Positions 23,301-31,672 of a stretch of DNA of 62,060 nucleotides are shown in pieces. Position numbers and translations under genes: made by a program. The stretch lies in assembly GCA_902541825.1 (NCBI GenBank), contig CACBRY010000002.1:1-62060 (forward strand), written 5' to 3'. The notes beneath the pieces are model-generated. The model had not been told where the DNA came from. It saw only the letters and a program-made list of their open reading frames with translations, and did not search any database. This stretch comes from an uncultured Pelagibacteraceae bacterium. GTDB taxonomy: Bacteria; Pseudomonadota; Alphaproteobacteria; Pelagibacterales; Pelagibacteraceae. How positions within the stretch are numbered: position 1 is the stretch's first letter; every line of letters begins with the position of its first letter.

Positions 23301-25199
23301 GAAGACTCAAAAAGCTGGCATACGATTTTATTTATTCCATATGGAAGAGGTGGACCCGGATTCTCAGTTTTAGATATTACAGATCCGGAAAATCCTATTC
23401 ATATGTATTCCATTTACAATGATAGAGCAAATGGAAGAGTTTTACATTCAGATGAAAATGGAATGATTACTGCTTATCCTTATGGAAGTGAAACTTTAAG
23501 CATAGACCAATCTTTAGAAGCTATTACTGCAAGAAGAATCGAACAGCAAGCGCGAGATGCAGATATACTTTTAGATGCGGATGGAGATGATTTCACTAAT
23601 AGAGATACAAAATCTTCATGTATGTCAAATTCAGATGTCGGCACAGATGCGAAATTTTTCAATGCTAGCTATGATGATGGTAGCGCATGTTACTCAGGAT
23701 TAACATTCACTTTTATTACTGATTCTTTAGAAAATTTGACTACAGTAGATGCATCTAAATTTACTGTGATTTTTGAAAAAGACGGATCAATTACAGAGGT
23801 CCCAGTTGCAAAAGTAAATAGACAGGGCAGTGAAGTTGAATTTACCTTCTCTTCTGAAATGGTTTATAATGCAAGTACAGGCTTAACTTCAGATAAAGAA
23901 GATGTTCCTTTCACAATTATGCTACCTGCAGGACTGGAAGCAGAGAATATAGAGTATGATTACTCTATGCTAGGTGAGACTTGGGCAACTCCAAGAATAG
24001 TAAGAATACCAACAACAAAAAGTGGTTCTTTAAATGATGATAACTATGTAGCCGTTTTACCCGGCGGCTTTGGTGCTACTAACGGCATAGGTTCTAATCT
24101 GTTTTTAGTTGACCTTGAGGATCCAGCCAACAATGGAGGGGCTATATTTGGGTCTGATGATAACCTAGGTCCAATAAAAATTGCTGATGTACCTGATAAC
24201 GGTATAATCAATTCTGTTACTGGTGATCCTGTTGTTGTGACTCCTGATACATTTAGAGGCGTGCCTTGGAGAGGTGCTATGGTTTACATTAATGATTTAG
24301 AAGGAAAAGTTACAAAGATTAATTTAACAAATCAGCAAAAGGATAATTCAGAAATTGATATATTTGATCAAAGAACCTTATTTAATATAAATGCAAACGA
24401 TATAAATCAAAGAGTGAGTTACTTTGGTATGGAAGCTGCATATGGTCAAAGTACAAGAAATTTATGGTTGTTTGGTGGAACTGGTGATTTTAGAGATGTT
24501 GGTGCTAGGATTGATGGAATGGATAACTTATTATTTGGTATTAGAGATGTAGACTTTCCGAATTTTATTCATGGTGAAATCAAAGTTCCAAAAGCATCCT
24601 CTGCAGATGAAAATGGAAATTCTAATTTTACAGAAGGAGCTCTTAAAGCGATTGCAAACGCACCTATTGTTGATGACAAATTCCCAGATCTAGCTGATTG
24701 TGGTTATACAAGAGGTAGGAACAGAATGGAGGATTGTCCTGGGGCAGGAAGACTTGGATGGATATTTAAACTTGATAACCCAGAATTTAATAAAAATCCA
24801 AAAGGAGATGCGAATAATAGATATAGAAAGGCTACAGCAATACCAACTATTTTTGGTGGAACTGTTTACTACCCTGTTTATGAGCCACCGCCAAAAGGAG
24901 AAACAACTTGTAGTGTTGGTAAAGCATTTATTTGTGCAGCTGATGATGAGTGCGGTATTAATCAAGCAGAAAAAATTCAGTTTGCAGAAAAAAATGTGAG
25001 ATCTGAAAGTGAATTTGATGAAAGAGCAGGATGTTATTTTTTACAAAAAGGAATTCTTTCACAGTTTGTAATTTCAGGAAATAAACTGTTTGCTAACGTA
25101 ACAACAGAGTCGGATGATCAAGCAGATACCTTAGTAACCTTGTTAGGAAGTGATAAAGATATTCAAGTGTATAGAGGTAGCTGGCAAGAAAACTTTTAA
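20361..25199 (+). CDS. pilY1: PilY1-like T4P tip adhesin/assembly factor with vWA domain
   Basis: 1612 aa; ANILILLDTSASM MIDAS motif; C-terminal propeller (LWAFVPPFIAAKLP, MYFGANDGALHAVRTGTGK). Confidence 0.9.
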   Translation: MINKFKIIFIGFLISLLNITGVGIAKPLPPGSGAGDIPANILILLDTSASMNANPLGGDTLEVVGDVVLLNSGDVLVGQMNNGGIVKMNYDDEEFDRDFGTNGSVRANKTITTCALEYGTSQAYGFSTVTAMAKASNVKDHTGEAIYVSGPDAKVIGMDADGNCLEIIWGGELGRTHFKKKDKFHPKSLTIRSIGGEDHLLISSMEIWCFKYKNHKRCKNNSYKHDLKLYSKNLTTGTVKQYNLNDKYRQALQHTTSMTIDLNGEYLYSSANGFIYRIKLKKDGDNYTVDGDVYKFERAPGKSDYNTASQIEIDPQDTNVMYVSSANSSSLQKLTISSDKNTLTQSIIIGGADDNNQTPAAAANDDESTLINMFRTNALFVGTDRVWTGGDKVSIQEYDVSADRIKWVDEMGSSRLSRIDGAIKAIRAVVTDSSLLQGARFGFGEWNAGEVEVKKTGKASSLWIKNGDYACNCEKKKPGAPKHVQCNPNCNYYQHGGWKGDHPLGRTAQCTNNSCIRVGIDKNNSQLIINRLNTLKPKGIRFGTDARAFAQLAYGYYSDDKVVDREGKQLAPQNASERIECQQNYVIVIGDGAWRNHDYAEQKIRDLRLERGVKTLVIAYGKDISEGGKTKFQEIAIAGTCDSENSSDCRDRIDAETPGDLLTKLKSEIERIVASRLSFTAPSITAELSGEEGGSLFQAQFKYALHGEWEGTLIRKHVREDGTIVDDVADQRVYDVASIIQGQALSDNRDIWTVYEGLDYTSDYNNFTEDKADTLNGLFGLFGDVVPNFHNSSSYCGPKLANVEGLDTNADDIKGLINFVRGKDYFAYGGCDNTNNVRASVLGDIYHSQIIEVGRPKANTNFTSTHQEAYWRYINNYDTWARTVVRDDVMYFGANDGALHAVRTGTGKIRYGGDIGQELWAFVPPFIAAKLPTIVNEGLNDVLGQGRGGTNAIFAVDGSPVVHDVYIKGFRLGDAGNIMEEDSKSWHTILFIPYGRGGPGFSVLDITDPENPIHMYSIYNDRANGRVLHSDENGMITAYPYGSETLSIDQSLEAITARRIEQQARDADILLDADGDDFTNRDTKSSCMSNSDVGTDAKFFNASYDDGSACYSGLTFTFITDSLENLTTVDASKFTVIFEKDGSITEVPVAKVNRQGSEVEFTFSSEMVYNASTGLTSDKEDVPFTIMLPAGLEAENIEYDYSMLGETWATPRIVRIPTTKSGSLNDDNYVAVLPGGFGATNGIGSNLFLVDLEDPANNGGAIFGSDDNLGPIKIADVPDNGIINSVTGDPVVVTPDTFRGVPWRGAMVYINDLEGKVTKINLTNQQKDNSEIDIFDQRTLFNINANDINQRVSYFGMEAAYGQSTRNLWLFGGTGDFRDVGARIDGMDNLLFGIRDVDFPNFIHGEIKVPKASSADENGNSNFTEGALKAIANAPIVDDKFPDLADCGYTRGRNRMEDCPGAGRLGWIFKLDNPEFNKNPKGDANNRYRKATAIPTIFGGTVYYPVYEPPPKGETTCSVGKAFICAADDECGINQAEKIQFAEKNVRSESEFDERAGCYFLQKGILSQFVISGNKLFANVTTESDDQADTLVTLLGSDKDIQVYRGSWQENF

Positions 25200-25244
25200 T
25201 TAAAATTAATTAATAAGCATTAAGAAAATAAAATTTCATTTCTC

Positions 25245-25994
25245 TCAGATCATATGTTTTATAAAAACATAGAGTGTTATGCCAAGAATTATATACGGAC
25301 CAAATGGAATTTGAGATGACAAGTTTTTAGATTTGTTAATCAATGATGGCAAAGATAATCCTAAAGCTATTACGGATGATAGAAATAATACAAAAGGTAT
25401 TGAAACCCAGCCAAACCAAAATCCAATAGCCGATAATAGTTTAGCATCTCCTAAACCCATACCTTCTTTATTTCTTACTTTTTTATATACAAAAATAATT
25501 AACCATATAATTAAATATCCAATAACACCTCCAATTAATGAATTGATATAGTTTGGAAATAAAAAATTATCTAAATTAGGATCAAATGATTTTATAAAAC
25601 CAATAAACATTAATGGAAATGTTAAAGAGTTTGGAATAATGAAATGTTTTAGATCAATAAAGAAGATAATAACAAAAAAAACACTTAGTATTACTAGTAA
25701 TAATGAGGTGATGCTAATTCCATAGAAATAATATATAATAGTAAATGAAATTGCAGTTATTAGTTCTACAATAAAATATTGAAAGCTAATCTTGTAGTCA
25801 CAGTTTCTGCACTTTCTTTTTAATAATAAAAAGGAGATTAAAGGAATATTATCGAACCATTTGATTGTTTTTTGACAACTAGGGCAAAAAGATCGAGTAA
25901 ATATAACACTTTTATTCATGGGTAAACGATGGATACAAACGTTAGAAAAACTACCCCAGATGCAGCCTAAAACAAAAAATAGTACGAAAAACAC
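25245..25994 (-). CDS. pilD: prepilin peptidase
   Basis: 249 aa; GCIWGSFSNVCIHRLP, paired CxxC (CPSCQK, CRNCDY), GMGLGDAKLLSAIGFWFGW. Confidence 0.93.
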   Translation of the reverse strand: MFFVLFFVLGCIWGSFSNVCIHRLPMNKSVIFTRSFCPSCQKTIKWFDNIPLISFLLLKRKCRNCDYKISFQYFIVELITAISFTIIYYFYGISITSLLLVILSVFFVIIFFIDLKHFIIPNSLTFPLMFIGFIKSFDPNLDNFLFPNYINSLIGGVIGYLIIWLIIFVYKKVRNKEGMGLGDAKLLSAIGFWFGWVSIPFVLFLSSVIALGLSLPSLINKSKNLSSQIPFGPYIILGITLYVFIKHMI

Positions 25995-26156
25995 TAATTA
26001 AATTTTAAATTGGGAGGCAATATTAATAATTCCGTCAATACAGTATTGAATAAGCACAACAGCGTCTTGCAAATGTATGTAAAGACCAGGAGTATTAATT
26101 ATGATTTCCATAAAGGTTTAAATTATCAAAAAAAAAGTGTAATTCCAAATACAAAA

Positions 26157-27440
26157 ATGTTTTTTAGACAAAAAAAAATTGAGCCAAACAAAGAAAACAT
26201 AGCCTTAAATGAAGATTTAGCAATTATTACAAAAATGAATCAAGAGTTTGCAACATCTCTTGATTTAAAAGAAACTTTACAGACTGCTCTCGAAGTAATT
26301 ATAAAAAGAATCGATGCGCAGGCTGCAAATATTTTTTTAATTGATGAAAAGAAACAAGTTTTTCAATGTATCGCTTCGAAATATCAATCGTATCTAGATG
26401 AATATGAAATACCTTTAACACAAGGTGTAATGGGTAAAGCAGTTTTACAAAAAAAATGTATAAGAGTTGGAAACGTTCGAAAAGATGTAAGAGAAATTGC
26501 AGAATTTTATTTTGATTTAGATAACAAAACAAATTTTACAACATATTCTGTTTTATGTTCACCACTCATTGCAGCAAATGAATGTATTGGAGTAATTCAT
26601 TGCTTAAATAAAAAAAGTAATTCAAAATTATTTGAGGAGAGTGATAGAAAATTATTAGAAACTTTATCAGCACCTGCAGCATTAGCAATTAGAAATGCAA
26701 AGATGGCAAAAGAACTCGTTGATAAAAATAGAATTCAAAAAGAAATAGAGATTGTAGGTGAAATACAAAAAACTTTATTATCAAAAAACAAAAAAGAAAA
26801 TTTTCCTATTGCTGGAATAAATATTCCGGCAAAGATTGTATCAGGAGACTTCTATAATTTTTCTGACTTAGGAGATGGAAAGTTTGGTTTTGGTGTTGCA
26901 GATGTTTCTGGTAAAGGAATTAAATCTTCTTTGTTGATGTCTAAAGCATCAAGTTTGTATAGATGTCTTAGTAAAACAATTTATTCTGCATCTGACTTGC
27001 TAGATCTTTTAAATAAAGAAATATGTGAAACAACTTCACGTGGGATGTTTGTAACAATGTTAATTGGAATTTATGATAGCAAAAAAAATGAATTACTTTT
27101 ATCAAATGCTGGTCACGAACCTCCACTTATCTTTTCTAGGGATGGAAAATTTTCTAATCATACAGAAGCAGGACCACCTTTAGGTATAATGTCAAAAATA
27201 AAATATAAAGAGACAAAAATTAACTTTGCAAACAGCTCAATGTATGTTTTCACTGATGGAATTACTGAAATTAAAGATCCAAATGGAGAAATGTTAGGTG
27301 CAGATGGTTTTCAAAATTATATTATTAAACATAAAGACAAACCAAATCATGAAAGATTAAAAATAATTGTTGAAGATATAATTAAATCAGGAAAAATTCA
27401 GAAAGATGATCTAACAATTCTTGTTGTGGATGGAAATTAG
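26157..27440 (+). CDS. GAF-domain PP2C (SpoIIE/RsbU-type) serine phosphatase
   Basis: SGDFYNFSDLGDGKFGFGVADVSGKGIKSSLLM; NAGHEPPLIF; TDGITEIKDPNGEMLG; DDLTILVV. ORF extends upstream to a TTG at 26010. Confidence 0.88.
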   Translation: MFFRQKKIEPNKENIALNEDLAIITKMNQEFATSLDLKETLQTALEVIIKRIDAQAANIFLIDEKKQVFQCIASKYQSYLDEYEIPLTQGVMGKAVLQKKCIRVGNVRKDVREIAEFYFDLDNKTNFTTYSVLCSPLIAANECIGVIHCLNKKSNSKLFEESDRKLLETLSAPAALAIRNAKMAKELVDKNRIQKEIEIVGEIQKTLLSKNKKENFPIAGINIPAKIVSGDFYNFSDLGDGKFGFGVADVSGKGIKSSLLMSKASSLYRCLSKTIYSASDLLDLLNKEICETTSRGMFVTMLIGIYDSKKNELLLSNAGHEPPLIFSRDGKFSNHTEAGPPLGIMSKIKYKETKINFANSSMYVFTDGITEIKDPNGEMLGADGFQNYIIKHKDKPNHERLKIIVEDIIKSGKIQKDDLTILVVDGN

Positions 27441-27442
27441 TA

Positions 27443-27594
27443 GAAATGTTAGGTGTAGATAGTTTTCAAAATTAAATTATTAAACATAAAGACAAACCAA
27501 ATCATAAAAAATTAAAAATAATTTTAAAAAAAATAATTTAAACACGGAAAAGGCAGAAAGATTGCTAAAAAATTATTATTTTGATAAAAATTAA
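27443..27594 (+). pseudogene. degenerate tandem duplication of the 3' end of the upstream phosphatase gene
   Basis: 27443 GAAATGTTAGGTGTAGATAGTTTTCAAAATTA... aligns to 27288 GAAATGTTAGGTGCAGATGGTTTTCAAAATTA...; offset 155 bp; in-frame stop (TAT to TAA). Confidence 0.8.
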
Positions 27595-27748
27595 TTGAAA
27601 TTCAGAAAAAATTTAAAAATTCACCTCAAATTAGAAAAAAAACATCAATTTTGAATTGTATTTTTAAGTTTTTTTGGATTTAATCTTAAAATTTCATTTT
27701 AAAGGTGTGTTCCCATGATAAAAGGTATAAAAAATTTTATCTTTTTTT

Positions 27749-28068
27749 TTCTCTAACACAAAAAAATTTTACTCTAACACAAAAAAAATAAAAATTAGAA
27801 AAAATTAGAAAAATGTTGTAAATACAAGCTTTTTTAAATTTTGTTCAATTTTAATAACTCTAACACAATTCTTTAAAATTTAATTGTGTTAGAGTCGAAT
27901 TCAATAGTCTTAAAATATTTCAAATAATATTTTAAATGTCATTTTAGCGAAAATGGCTAATTTATTAGCTTTTTTGACATTTTAGACAAATTTTTTTAGT
28001 CTTAGGTAAGTTTGTGTTGGACAATATTATATTTTGTGTTAGAGTTTTAGGAAAATTGTGTTAGAGAA
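27749..28068. repeat. nested inverted-repeat element with CTCTAACAC x3 / GTGTTAGAG x3
   Basis: CTCTAACAC at 27751, 27772, 27858; GTGTTAGAG at 27886, 28036, 28058; perfect 14-bp IR 27857-27870/27882-27895. Confidence 0.88.
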
Positions 28069-28087
28069 ATAGAAATTTTGAAAAATT

Positions 28088-30604
28088 ATGGATGATAAAG
28101 AGAAAGAAAAATTTGGTGTCATTATAGACAAACAGAATCAATCTGAGAGTGAACAACCAAAAGTTGAAGAAAAATCTCCAGAAAATAAAAATATCGAGAG
28201 TGAACAACCAAAAGTTGAGGAGCAAGCTCCAGAAAATGAAATTTTAAAGACTGAAAACGAAAATATTGGTGTTTCAGACGTTAAACAAGCTGAAGATGAA
28301 AATAAAACTGAAAACACACCTCAAAATCAAGATCAATTTTCTGATGATGATGCAAATAATAATTTATCCTCGGCTGAACCAACAAATTTAAATGAAAATA
28401 TTAATAATAATGAAAACAATGATGCTGAAAAGATAAATAAAGAGAATAGTAATGAAGAAGAAAAAAAAGATCATCAAGTAATCCATAAAAAAGATGGGAG
28501 ATTACATATTTATGTAAGACAAGATAAGTACAAAGGGGAGCTTAAATCTAAAAATTGGGTCGGAAGAATTTATTTAGATGGTAAACAAAAAATTTTCTCC
28601 TCGGGTACACCAAATTTAGATGATGCAATACCAATTTTAGAAAAATGGTTTGATGATTTACACGCACAAAAAGAAAAAGAACAAAATAACAATGATCAAA
28701 CTGAAAGTAGTGATAAAACAAAAATTGAAAACATACAGTCGGAACAAGTTAAAGAAACTATTTCTCCCAATATTGATACAACAACTTTACAAAATCAAAA
28801 TAATGAAAATTTAAAAAGTAATTTAGAAAATATTTCTACAACTAATCAAAATAATCAAAACGAAGATCAAAAATCAAATGTCACTACAAGTTTATTAGAT
28901 AAATTAAAAAGTATAAAATTAAAAAAACCTGAGTTTGGAAAAAAAGATTCTATAAAATTATCTGGTGGTAAATCAATATCTGATATTAAAAATAAACTTG
29001 GTGGTTTCTTTAAATCTAAAATTGGAAAATCTTCTGTTCAAGGTGAAGAAATTGTTGGAGTAGAACTTACTAATAAAGAAATAAGACTTGCCCAGATAAC
29101 TTCAAACAAAGCAAATCAGTGGATACTCGAAAAATTTTATACTCATAAAGTTGACTTACCTGAAGATGCATCAGTATTAGATAATGCAGATAAAATGGGT
29201 GAGGAATTATCTCTTGCAATACAAAAATCAAAAATTGCAACACCAAACGCTGCAATTGCAATACCAGTTACGAGTGCAATTATAAGAGTCGTAACTGCTC
29301 CATTAATGACAGATGAAGAATTACAAAAAGCAATAGACACAAATTCGTTATGGGAAAACTTGGTTCAACTAACTGATAACTTAGATGATTATTCAATATT
29401 CCATCAAGTGATTAATAAAAACGATAAAGAAAATACAATGGATATTTTATTTGTAGCTTCAAAATTGGCAGATATTAATAATTACACATCTATTATAAAG
29501 AGAAGTAGCTTAAATCCAGTTATAATTGACGTTAAATGTTTTGCACTTAAATCAGCTGTTGACCAAATAAATCAAATTTCAAAAAATGCTGAGGATGCAA
29601 ATTTAACGGCAGTTCTAGAATTTGGATTAGATGAAAATTATTTAATGATATTATATGAAAATAACCCAATAATTACTGACATTTTTATAAGAAACCAAGA
29701 TAGAGAAATTTTACAAAATTCACAAGATCAAGAGGAGAAAGAGGCTTTAGTAAGAAGATTTATTACTCAAGTTAAGCAAGCAGTGCAAGATTTTGAGACA
29801 AAATATGAAAAAAGAATAAGAAATATAAAAGTAGTTTCTGATTTAGTTAATGTAGAAGATTATTTATCTACTTTTAGAAAAAGTATGGCCAATGTTGGCT
29901 TCAATTTATTTGATCCAATAGATGGATTAAAAATTCCACAACAAAATGTTGAATCAACAAACTTACAAAATAGATCTTACTTATCTACAGTAATAGGTCT
30001 TGCTTTTAGAAAATTGGATGTGTTTGGTTATTATAAATTTGTAACAGCAGTAAAAAATATCAACCTTCTTCCTGACAGAGCAGGTATGATAAAACAGAAA
30101 AAAATGAAAGCATTTTCTAAATTTGCTTTCAAAGGAGTAGCAGGAGCTGTTGTTGCAATTTATACTTTATTGTTCGGATTATCATTTTGGCAAATTTATT
30201 CCTACAATTCAAAATTACAAGATTATGATAAAATTGTAAAAGAACATAAATTAAAAGAAAAACAAAAAAAGAAATTTAGTAAAGAGTTAGGTGTAATGAC
30301 TAAAACATTACAACTAAGTAAAACTCTTAAGTCTAACAAAAGTTTAAGTTATAGATACTTGGCACAGATAGCTATGAGTGTACCGAAAAGAGTAAAATTC
30401 AATTCTATACAATATGATGGAAAAAAATCTATTGTTCTTCTAGGCTCTGCTGCAACTGATCAAGATATATTAAAATTAGTAAACAATTTAAATACTCAAA
30501 AGTTAGTACAACAAGCGTCCTTGGGTTCTATGAATTTACCAAAATCCAAAGCTGGGTCTAACACGAAAAAAAGATTTCAAATTTTAGTGCAGGTAAAAGG
30601 ATAA
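28088..30604 (+). CDS. PilM-PilN fusion protein with long low-complexity N-terminus and an extra small domain
   Basis: 838 aa; PilM-like IVGVELTNKEIRLAQITSNKANQWILEKF; PilN-like NINLLPDRAGMIKQKKMKAF + TM; followed by pilO. Confidence 0.85.
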   Translation: MDDKEKEKFGVIIDKQNQSESEQPKVEEKSPENKNIESEQPKVEEQAPENEILKTENENIGVSDVKQAEDENKTENTPQNQDQFSDDDANNNLSSAEPTNLNENINNNENNDAEKINKENSNEEEKKDHQVIHKKDGRLHIYVRQDKYKGELKSKNWVGRIYLDGKQKIFSSGTPNLDDAIPILEKWFDDLHAQKEKEQNNNDQTESSDKTKIENIQSEQVKETISPNIDTTTLQNQNNENLKSNLENISTTNQNNQNEDQKSNVTTSLLDKLKSIKLKKPEFGKKDSIKLSGGKSISDIKNKLGGFFKSKIGKSSVQGEEIVGVELTNKEIRLAQITSNKANQWILEKFYTHKVDLPEDASVLDNADKMGEELSLAIQKSKIATPNAAIAIPVTSAIIRVVTAPLMTDEELQKAIDTNSLWENLVQLTDNLDDYSIFHQVINKNDKENTMDILFVASKLADINNYTSIIKRSSLNPVIIDVKCFALKSAVDQINQISKNAEDANLTAVLEFGLDENYLMILYENNPIITDIFIRNQDREILQNSQDQEEKEALVRRFITQVKQAVQDFETKYEKRIRNIKVVSDLVNVEDYLSTFRKSMANVGFNLFDPIDGLKIPQQNVESTNLQNRSYLSTVIGLAFRKLDVFGYYKFVTAVKNINLLPDRAGMIKQKKMKAFSKFAFKGVAGAVVAIYTLLFGLSFWQIYSYNSKLQDYDKIVKEHKLKEKQKKKFSKELGVMTKTLQLSKTLKSNKSLSYRYLAQIAMSVPKRVKFNSIQYDGKKSIVLLGSAATDQDILKLVNNLNTQKLVQQASLGSMNLPKSKAGSNTKKRFQILVQVKG

Positions 30605-30609
30605 ATTTT

Positions 30610-31290
30610 ATGGATTTAAAAAATATCGATTTAAAAAATATCAAAATTGATGATCTTGTATCGAAAATTAAGACTATTGAAAAAAAAGTATTAATTAAAA
30701 TTGGTATCGGTGTTGGTTCAGTTGTTGTTTTCTTAATTATTTATTATGCCATTTTAAGTCCAATAGTTGAAAAAAAGAAAATTCAACTAGAGGATATGAA
30801 TGTAAAAAAAACAGAGATTACAAAATTTAATAATGATATCGTATCAATTAAGAAGAAGATTAAAAAAGTAAAACCAGAATACGAAAATTACTCAACACTT
30901 TTTCATTCAAAAGCAGAGGTTGAGGGTCTTTATCAAACTTTAAGTGAATATGCTTCAATAAACGGATTAATTATTTCCAAAATAAATAAGGGCACCCCTT
31001 CAGCTGTTTCTAAAAGCTCTTTATCAAAATCAAAAAAGAAAAAGAAAAAAAAGAAATCGAAAAAAAAACAGACACAGAAAAAAAGTATCGCTTATTACAG
31101 GATACCGGTTAGTTATGAAATTAAAGGCAATTTCCTTGGATATATTAAGTTTAAAAGACAAGTCTCCCTTTCTCAAAAGATGTTAAACTTTGACAAAGAA
31201 TCCATAAAAGTGCTAAAAGGGGATACAACTAACGCGATAGTTGTAACAGGAGTATTAACAATAGTGGGGTTACCAGATGAGTTTTTTTAG
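30610..31290 (+). CDS. pilO: type IV pilus inner-membrane component PilO
   Basis: 226 aa; single N-terminal TM, coiled coil, position between pilN and pilP. Confidence 0.82.
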   Translation: MDLKNIDLKNIKIDDLVSKIKTIEKKVLIKIGIGVGSVVVFLIIYYAILSPIVEKKKIQLEDMNVKKTEITKFNNDIVSIKKKIKKVKPEYENYSTLFHSKAEVEGLYQTLSEYASINGLIISKINKGTPSAVSKSSLSKSKKKKKKKKSKKKQTQKKSIAYYRIPVSYEIKGNFLGYIKFKRQVSLSQKMLNFDKESIKVLKGDTTNAIVVTGVLTIVGLPDEFF

Positions 31291-31672
31291 AATTGCTCTT
31301 TTGACTTTATTATTAATGTCTTTTCCCAAAATTGGCTTGGCTGATAGTCATGAAGAACCATTGCCTTTAAATGACCCATTTGCGGGTGATGATGGAACCG
31401 CCAGCTCAATAGTATCGGATGTTACTCAAAAAGAGGAATTAATGAATTTGAGTAAATATAAATTAGTAGGAGTTTTTAACGGCTCTATAAAATCGTTTGC
31501 AACTTTTGTGGATGAGTCAGGAGAATTTATAACTCTTGAAGAGCAAGAAGAATTATCAAATGGATTAAAATTAGTTGAGGTAAATATTAAAGAGGCAATA
31601 TTTCAAAAAGGTGTAGACAATTTTATATCCCTTAACTTTAAAAACCAAATTAGAGAAAAAAATGAATTTTAA
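31277..31672 (+). CDS. pilP: type IV pilus component PilP
   Basis: 131 aa; signal peptide; LNDPFAG...; NLSKYKLVGVF; position between pilO and pilQ. Confidence 0.8.
   Translation: MSFFRIALLTLLLMSFPKIGLADSHEEPLPLNDPFAGDDGTASSIVSDVTQKEELMNLSKYKLVGVFNGSIKSFATFVDESGEFITLEEQEELSNGLKLVEVNIKEAIFQKGVDNFISLNFKNQIREKNEF

Noticed and set aside
24690-24999. Overlapping ORFs inside pilY1 (minus 24690-24965, plus 24700-24999)
   Set aside because: Embedded in a continuous PilY1 frame with recognisable C-terminal propeller motifs.
27749-28068. CRISPR array interpretation of the CTCTAACAC/GTGTTAGAG repeats
   Set aside because: Repeats are 9-14 bp, inverted rather than direct, irregularly spaced, and no cas genes are present.
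31052-31069. A9 run in pilO as programmed slippage site
   Set aside because: Frame is continuous and encodes a plausible K-rich linker; homopolymer A runs are common at this base composition.
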